From: Amorphoplanes digitatis
GTDB taxonomy: Bacteria; Actinomycetota; Actinomycetes; Mycobacteriales; Micromonosporaceae
Length of the DNA stretch: 64,000 nt
Direction: 5' to 3'
Assembly: GCF_014205335.1 (NCBI RefSeq)
Contig: NZ_JACHNH010000001.1
Span: 6,008,501 to 6,072,500, forward strand
Of this stretch, positions 16,865-24,810 are shown in pieces. The notes under the pieces are model-generated. The model was not told where the DNA came from, did no database searches, and saw only the letters and a program-made list of their open reading frames with translations. The position numbers and the translations under genes were made by a program. Within the stretch, counting starts at the first letter, position 1, and each line of letters begins with the position of its first letter.

Positions 16865-16893
16865 TTGACACCCCTATGCGGCTGGCTTACGTT
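16865..16893 (+). promoter_or_regulatory. Likely promoter of the hydrazine/NRPS operon
   Basis: A consensus -35 box TTGACA (16865-16870) is followed after exactly 17 nt by TACGTT (16888-16893), an acceptable actinomycete -10 (TAnnnT). It would start transcription near 16900, giving a leader of about 110 nt before the monooxygenase gene. Confidence 0.5.
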
Positions 16894-17010
16894 TCCCGTC
16901 GAAGGTTTCCGGAACCGCAGAAAGAATGCTTTCCACCACGCCGTTGAGGCGGCGGCATGCGGACGGGACCATGAATGCGCGTTCCCAGCACCAGGAAGGT
17001 GATTCTGAGC

Positions 17011-18318
17011 GTGGAAGCCATGTCGCGAGACGATGATGACAGACACTTTCGCTGTCTTGGCATCGGTGCGGGGCCGGCGAATCTGAGCCTGGCCAGCCTG
17101 ATGCACGGGCACACCGAGATCACGAACCGTTTCCTCGAGCGCCGGCCGACCTTCGGCTGGCACGACGGCCAGCAGATGCCCGGCGCGACCCTGCAGGTGT
17201 CGACGCTGAAGGACCTCGTCACCCTCTCGGATCCGACGAACGCGTTCTCGTTCCTCTCCTACCTGCACGAGCAGGGCCGGTTGTACCACTTCATCAACGC
17301 GCAGTTCGACGCTGTGCCGCGACAGGAGTTCCGCAACTACATGCAGTGGGCCAGCCGGCGCAACGCCAACATCGCGTTCGGTGAGGAGGTGCTGTCGGTC
17401 GACTTCGACGGCGAGTTCGTGGTGCGCACGACCGCCGGCACGATGCGGGCCGACAACATCGCGATCGGGGTCGGCACCGAGACCTGGGTGCCGCAGCATG
17501 CCCGGGACGCACTCGGGCCCACCCAGTTCCATGTCAGCGAGTTCCTGTACCGCGCGAGTGAGCTGGCCGGCAAGCGGGTCGCGGTGGTCGGCGGCGGGCA
17601 GTCGGGTGCCGAGGCGTTCCTCGACCTCATCTCCCGTCCCGCCAACGAGCTGCCCCGCCGGGTGGCGTGGGTCTCGCGCCGGCCGAACTTCCTGCCGATC
17701 GACGACTCACCGTTCACCAACGACTACTACATGCCGTCCTTCTCGGACTACTTCGCCAAGCTCGAGCGGACCACCCGCGACGCGTTCAGCCGTCGCCACA
17801 TCCTCACCAGCGACGGCATCTCCGAGCCGACCCTGCGCGACATCTACCAGCGTGCCTACCTGCACCGGTTCGTGCACGGCAGCGTCGACCTGTTCGCCCT
17901 CTACCCGAACCGGGAGGTGCTTCAGGTCACCGGCGCCGAGGACGACGGCTGGAAGATCACACTGGCCCACAACGACCTGCACGACGTCGGCGAGGAGCTC
18001 GATGTCGACGTCATCGTCTGGGCCACCGGCTTCCGGCCGGCCCGGATGGACTTCCTCGCACCGATCGCGCACCGGCTGGAGCGCGAGGGCGACGAGCTGC
18101 GCATCGACGACAGCTTCGCGGTGACCTGGGACGGCCCGGCGGACCGCAACATCTTCGTCCAGAACGCTGCGCGGGGGCAGCGCGGGCTGGCCGACCCCAA
18201 CCTGAGCCTGCTCGCCTGGCGCGCACAGCGGATCGTCGACAAGATCCGCGGCGTCCGGACGGAGAACCAGACCCCCTCGTTCATCGAGTGGTCGAGCAAG
18301 CAGGAAGTGGCGTCGTGA
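17011..18318 (+). CDS. L-lysine/L-ornithine N-monooxygenase (SidA/IucD/PvdA family)
   Basis: The 435-residue flavoprotein shows the family FAD motif GIGAGPANLSLA near the N terminus, the substrate segment MPGATLQVSTLKDLVTLSDPTN, the NADPH motif VVGGGQSGAEAF and the late ATGFRPA motif. Family members hydroxylate the side-chain nitrogen of lysine or ornithine. The next two genes are those paired with lysine N6-hydroxylases in hydrazinoacetic acid pathways, so N6-hydroxylysine is the likely product. GTG 17011 follows AGGAAGG by about 11 nt; ATG 16975 and ATG 17020 are alternatives. It is the first gene of the operon and its stop overlaps the next start (GTGA). Confidence 0.9.
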   Translation: MEAMSRDDDDRHFRCLGIGAGPANLSLASLMHGHTEITNRFLERRPTFGWHDGQQMPGATLQVSTLKDLVTLSDPTNAFSFLSYLHEQGRLYHFINAQFDAVPRQEFRNYMQWASRRNANIAFGEEVLSVDFDGEFVVRTTAGTMRADNIAIGVGTETWVPQHARDALGPTQFHVSEFLYRASELAGKRVAVVGGGQSGAEAFLDLISRPANELPRRVAWVSRRPNFLPIDDSPFTNDYYMPSFSDYFAKLERTTRDAFSRRHILTSDGISEPTLRDIYQRAYLHRFVHGSVDLFALYPNREVLQVTGAEDDGWKITLAHNDLHDVGEELDVDVIVWATGFRPARMDFLAPIAHRLEREGDELRIDDSFAVTWDGPADRNIFVQNAARGQRGLADPNLSLLAWRAQRIVDKIRGVRTENQTPSFIEWSSKQEVAS

Positions 18319-19346
18319 ACACCGACATCGCCGTCGTCGGTGCCGGCATCGTGGGCACCCTGATCGCCCGCGAGATCGGCCGCCGCGACCCGGCCGCCCG
18401 GGTCGTCGTCCTCGACCGCGACGCGGCGGGTTCCGGTGCGAGCCGCCGCTCGGCCGGCCTGCACTTCCCCCGGGGCGCCTCGGCCCGGGTCCGGGACATG
18501 TCGGCGTACAGCGAGGCCTACTACGCCCGGCTCGCCGAGGAGGATCCCGGCGCCCCGATCCATCCGCTCGCCATGACGATCATCGCCGACGCCGGGTCGG
18601 CCGATGCCGTGCGGGAGGCGTACCTGCCCAGCGCGAAGCTGGCCGAGGCCTTCGGCACGGGCCGGCAGGACGTCGCGGTACCGCCCGGCGGTCTCGCCTG
18701 GACGGTCCAGGGTGGGCACTACGCCGAGGTCGGCGCGCTCGCCGCCCGGCTGGCGCCGCCCGGGGTACGCGAAGGCGTCGCCGTCACCGCGGTACGGCCC
18801 GGTGACGACGCCGTCCGGCTGAGCCTGTCCACCGGCGAGGAGCTGGTCGCCGGCCGGGTCGTGCTGGCCCCGGGACCGTGGACCGGCGACCCGGCGTGGA
18901 GCGAGCTGCTCGCCCCGCTGGAGATCAAGATCAAGCGGGTCGTGGCGCTGCACGTCGACGAGCCGGTCGAGGCCGCCGACCCGTGCGTAGTCATGCACGA
19001 CGAGGACGCGTTCCTGCTGCCGCTGCGGCACCGCGGCGACTGGCTGTTCAGCTACACGTGCCAGGAGTGGGACGCCGACCCCGGCGCCGCGGCGCCCGCC
19101 CTGCGGCCGAACCACCTGCGCGAGGCCCAGGCCGTGCTCGAGCGGTACGCGCCCGAGCTGGCCGGCCGCTGCACCTCGGGGCGCGTCTTCTGCGACGCGT
19201 ACACCCCCGACCGTCAACCCGCCGTCCGTGCCCTCGACGCGGCCGGACGCATCGTCTTCGCCGGCGGCGCCAACGGTTCGGGGTACCGCCTCGGGCCGGC
19301 GATCGCCGCCGAGGCCGTGGACCTGCTCGACGCGAAAGGCCTGTGA
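18315..19346 (+). CDS. FAD-dependent amine/amino-acid oxidase (glycine oxidase-like, DAO family)
   Basis: The 343-residue protein has an N-terminal FAD motif (VVGAGIVGTLIAREIG), SGASRRSAG like the flavin-contact loop of DAO enzymes, and the C-terminal GGANGSGYRLGPAIA motif. In known hydrazine clusters (for example s56-p1) a glycine-oxidase-like flavoprotein next to the hydrazine synthetase cleaves the lysine-glycine hydrazine to hydrazinoacetic acid and aminoadipate semialdehyde. The same role is the most likely here. The gene is coupled at both ends: its GTG overlaps the upstream stop, and its TGA overlaps the next ATG. Confidence 0.85.
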   Translation: MNTDIAVVGAGIVGTLIAREIGRRDPAARVVVLDRDAAGSGASRRSAGLHFPRGASARVRDMSAYSEAYYARLAEEDPGAPIHPLAMTIIADAGSADAVREAYLPSAKLAEAFGTGRQDVAVPPGGLAWTVQGGHYAEVGALAARLAPPGVREGVAVTAVRPGDDAVRLSLSTGEELVAGRVVLAPGPWTGDPAWSELLAPLEIKIKRVVALHVDEPVEAADPCVVMHDEDAFLLPLRHRGDWLFSYTCQEWDADPGAAAPALRPNHLREAQAVLERYAPELAGRCTSGRVFCDAYTPDRQPAVRALDAAGRIVFAGGANGSGYRLGPAIAAEAVDLLDAKGL

Positions 19347-21562
19347 TGATTCTCAGCACCTACGACGTTTCCGAACTCTCCGATGCCTTCGGCATCGACA
19401 TGAGCAGCATCGACGGCCTCGGGGTCGGTGCGGGCTGGGGCCGGGTGCGGCCCGGTGTCAGCTCCGATCCGCACCAGCACGACGAGACCGAGACGTTCGT
19501 CATCGTCGCCGGCACCGGCGAACTGATCGTCGACGGGCGCCGCCACCGGGTACAGCCCGGCTCGGTCGCCCAGTTCGAGCCGTTCGAGACGCACGTCATC
19601 GAGAACGACGGCGAGACGGACCTGATCTTCGCCACGCTGTACTGGCGGGACGCCGAGCGGGCCGGCGAGCGGGCCGGCACCGTCGAGCGGGGCCGGCTGC
19701 GTGACCGTCCCGTCTTCGTCTTCTCCACCCCGCCGACCCCCAACGGTGACCTGCACCTCGGTCACCTCTCCGGCCCGTACCTCGGCGCCGACGTGTACGT
19801 GCGCTTCCAGCGGCTGGTCGGCAACGAGGCCTGGCACCTGACCGGCAGCGACGACTACCAGAGCTACGTCGTCGAGTGCGCGCGCCGGGAGGGCCGCACG
19901 CCAGCCGAGACCGCCGCGCACTACAGCGCCGAGATCGCCCGTACCCTCGAGCTGCTCGACGTGCCGCTGGACCAGTACACGGTGACCGACGCCGACCCCA
20001 CCTACCGCGAGCAGCTGCAAGCGTTCTTCTCCCGGCTGGCCGACTCGGGCGGCATCGCACCCGGCGAGGCCCCGGCGCTGCTCGACGGCGAGACCGGCCG
20101 CTACCTCTACGAGGTGGACGTCTCCGGCGGCTGCCCGCACTGCGGCTCGGGCGCCGGCGGCAACATCTGCGAGGAGTGCGGGGAGCCGAACTTCTGCCAC
20201 GACCTGGTCGACCCGGTCACCCGGCACTCCGCGGTGCCGCCGGTCGTCGGCACGCAGAGCCGCTACCTGCTCCCGCTGCACGAGCACGCCGGCACGGTCG
20301 CCGAGCACCATCACCTCGGCCGGGTTCCGGCCCGGCTGCGCGAGCTCGCCGAGCGGCTGTTCGCCCGCGGCCGCGTCGACGTGCCGGTCAGCCACCCGTC
20401 CGCCTGGGGCGTGCCGCCCGCCGAGACCGACGTGACCGACCAGGTCATCTGGGTGTGGCCCGAGATGTCATACGGGTTCCTGCACGGCATCGCCGAGCTC
20501 GGCGACCGGCTCGGAACCGGCTGGCAGGCGCACGAGCCGCGGCCGGACTGGAAGATCGTCCACTTCTTCGGCTACGACAACAGCTTCTACCACGCGATCC
20601 TCTACCCGGTGCTGTACAAGCTGGCGTATCCAGGATGGACGCCGGACATCGATTATCACGTGAACGAGTTCCTGCTGCTCGACGGCGCGAAGTTCAGCAC
20701 GAGCCGGCGGCACGCCATCTGGGGCAAGGAGATCCTGGGCCCGGACACCGTCGACGCGGTGCGCTACTACCTCTCCCGGATCCGTTCGGAGGGGCGGCGG
20801 ACCAACTTCGAGCTCTCCGCGTACGAGGCTGCGGTGCGCGACACCCTGATCGGCGGCTGGCAGCACTGGCTGAACGACCTCGGTCGCCGGATCACCGAGA
20901 CGTACGGCGGAGTCGCGCCCGACGCCGGCAACTGGACCCCGGAGCACACCGCCTTCCTGGCCCGGCTGGCCGCCCGCCTGACCGCGGTGACCGGCGCTCT
21001 CGGCCCGGACGGGTTCTCCCTCAACCAGGCCTCGGCCGAGCTGGACGGCATCGTCTCCGACGTGCGCCGCTTCGTGGCGCAGGAGGCCCGGGTGGCGCAG
21101 TCGGCGGGCTGGCGCGACGAGGCCCGCACCGCGATCGCCCTCGAGCTGGCCGCGGCCAAGCTCCTGGCGGCCTGCGCGACGCCGGTCATGCCGCGCTTCG
21201 CCGCGTCGCTCGCGGAGGCTCTCGGCGGGAAATCGATCGAGGCCTGGCCGACCACGGTCGCCCTCGTCGAGCCGGGCTCGACGATCAGCCTCGCGGACCG
21301 GGTCTTCTTCCTGGCGCCCGCAACCACCGAGCCGGCGCAGCTCGGTTGGCTGAGCGAGACCGTGACGGCGCTGCTGAATCCCGGCAAGGAGGTCGCCGGG
21401 CACACCCTTACCGAGCTCGGCGCGACGTCGCTGCACGCCGTCACCCTCCAGTACCAGATCCTCGAGCACTGTGGCGTGGAGATCAGCATCGACGAGCTGC
21501 TCGGCGCGGCCACCGTGACCGAGCTCGCGGCGCTCATGGACCGGCAGGCAGTGCCGGCATGA
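19346..21562 (+). CDS. Hydrazine synthetase: cupin - MetRS-like - carrier protein fusion
   Basis: Three domains are visible in 738 residues. (1) A cupin at about 1-105 with metal ligands His43, His45, Glu49 (HQHDETE) and His83. (2) A class I methionyl-tRNA-synthetase-like domain at about 120-640 with HLGH (137-140), zinc-knuckle cysteines Cys263, 266, 275 and 278, and KFSTS (449-453) in place of KMSKS. (3) A C-terminal carrier-protein domain with Ser695 in GATSLHAV. Cupin-MetRS fusions are known to join N6-hydroxylysine and glycine through an N-N bond, using ATP and a metal-cupin rearrangement. The added carrier domain is not part of the standard design as I know it and may hand the product to the next NRPS. 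A housekeeping MetRS would lack the cupin and carrier. Confidence 0.88.
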   Translation: MILSTYDVSELSDAFGIDMSSIDGLGVGAGWGRVRPGVSSDPHQHDETETFVIVAGTGELIVDGRRHRVQPGSVAQFEPFETHVIENDGETDLIFATLYWRDAERAGERAGTVERGRLRDRPVFVFSTPPTPNGDLHLGHLSGPYLGADVYVRFQRLVGNEAWHLTGSDDYQSYVVECARREGRTPAETAAHYSAEIARTLELLDVPLDQYTVTDADPTYREQLQAFFSRLADSGGIAPGEAPALLDGETGRYLYEVDVSGGCPHCGSGAGGNICEECGEPNFCHDLVDPVTRHSAVPPVVGTQSRYLLPLHEHAGTVAEHHHLGRVPARLRELAERLFARGRVDVPVSHPSAWGVPPAETDVTDQVIWVWPEMSYGFLHGIAELGDRLGTGWQAHEPRPDWKIVHFFGYDNSFYHAILYPVLYKLAYPGWTPDIDYHVNEFLLLDGAKFSTSRRHAIWGKEILGPDTVDAVRYYLSRIRSEGRRTNFELSAYEAAVRDTLIGGWQHWLNDLGRRITETYGGVAPDAGNWTPEHTAFLARLAARLTAVTGALGPDGFSLNQASAELDGIVSDVRRFVAQEARVAQSAGWRDEARTAIALELAAAKLLAACATPVMPRFAASLAEALGGKSIEAWPTTVALVEPGSTISLADRVFFLAPATTEPAQLGWLSETVTALLNPGKEVAGHTLTELGATSLHAVTLQYQILEHCGVEISIDELLGAATVTELAALMDRQAVPA

Positions 21563-24500
21563 GCGTTCAGGAGCTGCTGCGCGACATCGGCGAACGCGGG
21601 CTGAGTATCACCGCCACCGGCGGCGACCTGCGCCTGCAGGGACCGACCGAGCGGATGGACACCGAGCTGGTCGCCCGGATCCGCGCCGCGAAGACCGACC
21701 TGCTGGCGCACTTCGAGACGCCCCCGGGCGACCCGATCACCCCGCTCCAGCGCGGCTACCTCGTCGGCCGCGGCGAGGTGGCGGAGCTGGGCGGCGGCGC
21801 CAGCCACGTCTACCACGAGTTCGAGGGCAGCTGGGACGTCCCGCGCCTGCGGGCGGCGCTGGCCTCGGTCGTCGCCCGGCACTCCGCGCTGCGCACCGAG
21901 TTCACTTCCGGCGGGCGCCAGATCGTGCACGACGACGTGCCGGTGCATATCCGGGTCCGCGATCTGCGCGCCCTGTCGGCCGGTGACCGGGAGCGTGCCC
22001 GCGCCGCGTACCGCGAGCGCGCCTCGCACCGGGTGCTGCCGCTGGGCCGGCCGCCGCTGGTGCACGCCGAGGTCAGCGTCATGACCGACGACCTGATGGT
22101 GCTGCACGTCAGCCACGACGGCCTGGTAATGGACGGGATCAGCATGTTCCTGTTCTTCCGGGCCTGGTGGCAGGCGTACCAGGGCGAGGAACCGGCCGGG
22201 CCCGAGCTGGCGTTCGGCGACTACGTCCGCGAGCTCGAGCAGGCCGCGGCGTCCGCGCCCGCGGCGCGTTCCCTGCGCTGGTGGCGCGAGCGCCTCGACG
22301 ATCTGGCGCCGGTGCCGGAGCTGCCGCTGGTGGCGAACCCCGCCGCGGTGCGGCGACCCCGCTTCACCCAGCGGGAGGTCCGCCTCGAGCCGGGGCAGTG
22401 GGCGAGGCTCACGGACATCGCCCGGCGGCGCGGGCTGACGCCCAACGCCGTGCTGCTCACCGCGTACGCGCAGACGCTGGCGTACTGGGGTGCCGGCGAC
22501 CGGTTCACGGTCAACACCACGGTGGCCAACCGTCCGCCGATCCACCCCCGGGTCTTCGACGCGATCGGCAACTTCTCCGACGTCATGCTGGTCGAGGCCG
22601 TCATCGAGGCGGACGCGGACTTCGCGGGACGCTGCGCCACGATCCAGCGGAACCTGCGACAGGCCCTGGAGAACCGGCACGTCTCCGGCGTCGAGGTGCT
22701 CAAGGAGCTCGGCCGCGCCGGCCGGGCGGCCCGCGCGCCGTACACCTTCAACTGCGCCGTCGGTTACGTGCGGGCCGGCGTCGACGGCTCCGCCCTGGAT
22801 CTCTTCGGGCCCGAGGTCTTCTCGGTCAGCCAGACGCCGCAGGTGTACCTCAACGTCTTCGCGATGGAGCAGCACGGCGGCCTGATCGTCCAGGTCGACT
22901 CCGTCGACGAGCTGTTCCCGGACGGCCTGCCGGCCGCCCTCGTCGCCGGCTACCAGCAGCTGCTGGAGGGCCTGTGCGACGACGACGCGTGGGACTCGGC
23001 GCGGGTCGACCTGCTGCCCGCCGCGCAGCGGCGGAGCCGGGAGCACGCGAACGCCACCGCGGCGCCGGAGGCCGACCGCCTGCTCTGGCAGGACATCCTC
23101 GACCGGGCGGCCGAGCGGCCCGCCGAACCGGCGATCATCACCGCGCACGGCACGGTGTCCTACGCCGAGCTGGTACGCCGGGCGCAGGGCGCCGCGCGCT
23201 GGCTCAGCGAGCGCGGCGTCGGCCGCGGTGACCTCGTCGGGCTGGTCATGCGGCGCGGGCCGGAGCAGATCGTCGGCATCCTGGCCACGCTGCTGACCGG
23301 GGCCGCCTACCTGCCGGTCGACGCCGGCCTGCCCGCCGAGCGGCGCGCCTTCCTGCTGGAGGACGGCAAGGTCCGCTACATCCTGACCAACGCGCCCGGC
23401 GCGGAACCCGACGCGCTCCTGCTCGACGACGTGCTGTCGGCCGAGACCGTCGACTCCCCCGCCCGGGCGCACGTCGACGACCTGGCCTACGTGCTCTACA
23501 CCTCCGGCACGACGGGTCAGCCCAAGGGCGTCATGGTCAGCCATCGCAACGTCGCCAACGTGGTCGCGGACTGCACGGCGCGGTTCGGTGTCGACGCCAC
23601 CGACCGGTTCTTCGGCATCAGCGGGTTCAACTTCGACCTGTCGGTCTACGACGTCTTCGGCGCCCTGTCGGTCGGCGCGGCGATCGTGCTGCCCGACGCG
23701 GACCGGGCCGGTGATCCCGCGCACTGGCTGGACCTGTGCGCCCGGCACGGCGTCACCGTGTGGAACTCGGTGCCGGCGATCGTCGCGCTGCTGCACGAGC
23801 AGGCCGCCGCCGACCCGTCCCGGCTGGACAGCCTGCGCCTGGTGATGATGAGCGGCGACCGGATCCCGGCCGAGCTGCCGGGCGCGCTGCTGCGGCTGAA
23901 GCCGGACCTCGAGGTCGTCTCGCTGGGCGGCCCGACGGAGACGACGATCTGGAACATCCTGCACCCGATCGGCGTCGCCGACGACGGGAGCCGGCCGGTG
24001 CCGTACGGGCGGCCGAATCGCAACAACACGGCGTTCGTCCGCGGGCCCGAGGGCTGGGACCGGCCGGACTGGGTGGCCGGCGAGATCTGGGCGGGCGGCA
24101 CCGGGGTGGCCCGCGGGTACCACGGCGACGGCGAGCGGACGGCGGAGCGCTTCGCCGGCGGGTTCTACCGCACCGGCGACCTGGGCCGGTACCTGCCGGA
24201 CGGATCGATCGAGATCCTCGGGCGCAGCGACTTCCAAATCAAGATCAACGGCTACCGGATCGAGGCCGGCGAGGTCGAGTCCCGCCTGGTCGCGCTCGCC
24301 GCGGTGCGCCAGGCCGTGGTCGTCCGGGGCTCCGGCTCGCACGGCGACCGGCTCACGGCCCACCTGGTGGCCGCCGGCACCGACCGGCCCACCCTGGGCG
24401 AGCTGCGCGAGCAGCTCGGTGTCCACCTGCCCGACTACATGATCCCGAGCGGGGTGGTCTGGCACGAGAGCCTCCCGCTGACCCGCAACGGCAAGGTCGA

Positions 24501-24810
24501 CCGTGGCCGGCTCGCCGAGACCGCGCCGGTCGCGGAACCCGCGCCCGTCGCGGAACCGGCGGAGGCCGGGCCGGCCCTGCCGGCCGACTCCGTCGAGGCC
24601 GAGCTGGCCCAGCTGTGGTCCGGCATCCTGCGGGTGCCGACGGTGTCGCCGGACGCCAGCGTCTACGACCTCGGCGGCGACTCCCTGGCCGCCGCCCGGA
24701 TCCTCACCGAGGTACGCAAGCACTTCGGTGTCACCATCCCGCTGGAGCAGATGTACGAGGTCCGGACCGTACGCCTGCTGGCGCGGCGACTGCGAGCGGA
24801 CGCGCGATGA
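21559..24810 (+). CDS. NRPS: docking - heterocyclisation (Cy) - A(Cys) - PCP
   Basis: The 1083-residue protein starts with a TubC-type docking domain (SVQELLRDIGERGLSI), then a cyclisation domain with Cy1-like TPLQRGYLVGR and the DxxxxDxxS motif at Asp187-Asp192-Ser195 in place of HHxxxDG. The A domain (about 510-950) has YTSGTTGQPKG, and its specificity residues read DLYN-M-S-L-I-W-K, one change from the standard cysteine code DLYNLSLIWK. The PCP Ser is Ser1042 (GGDSL). The module should load cysteine and form a thiazoline. No oxidase domain is embedded. The start overlaps the upstream stop (ATGA), placing it right after the carrier-fused hydrazine synthetase. Confidence 0.92.
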   Translation: MSVQELLRDIGERGLSITATGGDLRLQGPTERMDTELVARIRAAKTDLLAHFETPPGDPITPLQRGYLVGRGEVAELGGGASHVYHEFEGSWDVPRLRAALASVVARHSALRTEFTSGGRQIVHDDVPVHIRVRDLRALSAGDRERARAAYRERASHRVLPLGRPPLVHAEVSVMTDDLMVLHVSHDGLVMDGISMFLFFRAWWQAYQGEEPAGPELAFGDYVRELEQAAASAPAARSLRWWRERLDDLAPVPELPLVANPAAVRRPRFTQREVRLEPGQWARLTDIARRRGLTPNAVLLTAYAQTLAYWGAGDRFTVNTTVANRPPIHPRVFDAIGNFSDVMLVEAVIEADADFAGRCATIQRNLRQALENRHVSGVEVLKELGRAGRAARAPYTFNCAVGYVRAGVDGSALDLFGPEVFSVSQTPQVYLNVFAMEQHGGLIVQVDSVDELFPDGLPAALVAGYQQLLEGLCDDDAWDSARVDLLPAAQRRSREHANATAAPEADRLLWQDILDRAAERPAEPAIITAHGTVSYAELVRRAQGAARWLSERGVGRGDLVGLVMRRGPEQIVGILATLLTGAAYLPVDAGLPAERRAFLLEDGKVRYILTNAPGAEPDALLLDDVLSAETVDSPARAHVDDLAYVLYTSGTTGQPKGVMVSHRNVANVVADCTARFGVDATDRFFGISGFNFDLSVYDVFGALSVGAAIVLPDADRAGDPAHWLDLCARHGVTVWNSVPAIVALLHEQAAADPSRLDSLRLVMMSGDRIPAELPGALLRLKPDLEVVSLGGPTETTIWNILHPIGVADDGSRPVPYGRPNRNNTAFVRGPEGWDRPDWVAGEIWAGGTGVARGYHGDGERTAERFAGGFYRTGDLGRYLPDGSIEILGRSDFQIKINGYRIEAGEVESRLVALAAVRQAVVVRGSGSHGDRLTAHLVAAGTDRPTLGELREQLGVHLPDYMIPSGVVWHESLPLTRNGKVDRGRLAETAPVAEPAPVAEPAEAGPALPADSVEAELAQLWSGILRVPTVSPDASVYDLGGDSLAAARILTEVRKHFGVTIPLEQMYEVRTVRLLARRLRADAR

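Noticed and set aside
16674..16868. A 64-codon plus-strand ORF in the boundary region
   Set aside because: Arg/Pro-rich translation, no RBS, no recognisable motif; it overlaps the promoter region.
17011..18318. A hydroxamate siderophore cluster led by an ornithine N-hydroxylase
   Set aside because: There is no NIS synthetase, formyl- or acetyl-hydroxyornithine transferase of the usual type or siderophore uptake gene, and the cupin-MetRS partner fits hydrazine formation better. Substrate still needs testing.
19346..21562. Reading the MetRS-like gene as the housekeeping methionyl-tRNA synthetase or a resistance copy
   Set aside because: The fused N-terminal cupin with intact metal ligands, the C-terminal carrier domain and the overlap with hydroxylase and oxidase genes point to a biosynthetic hydrazine synthetase.
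20767..24723. A very long open frame on the minus strand (about 1318 codons) opposite the carrier fusion and Cy-A-PCP genes
   Set aside because: It lies opposite genes with clear domains and its translation is rich in Arg/Gly/Pro/His/Gln without motifs; a GC-bias shadow.
21559..24810. Calling the first NRPS condensation domain an ordinary C domain
   Set aside because: HHxxxDG is absent; the DxxxxDxxS pattern at 187-195 and the Cy1-like start are diagnostic of heterocyclisation domains, and the A code agrees with cysteine.
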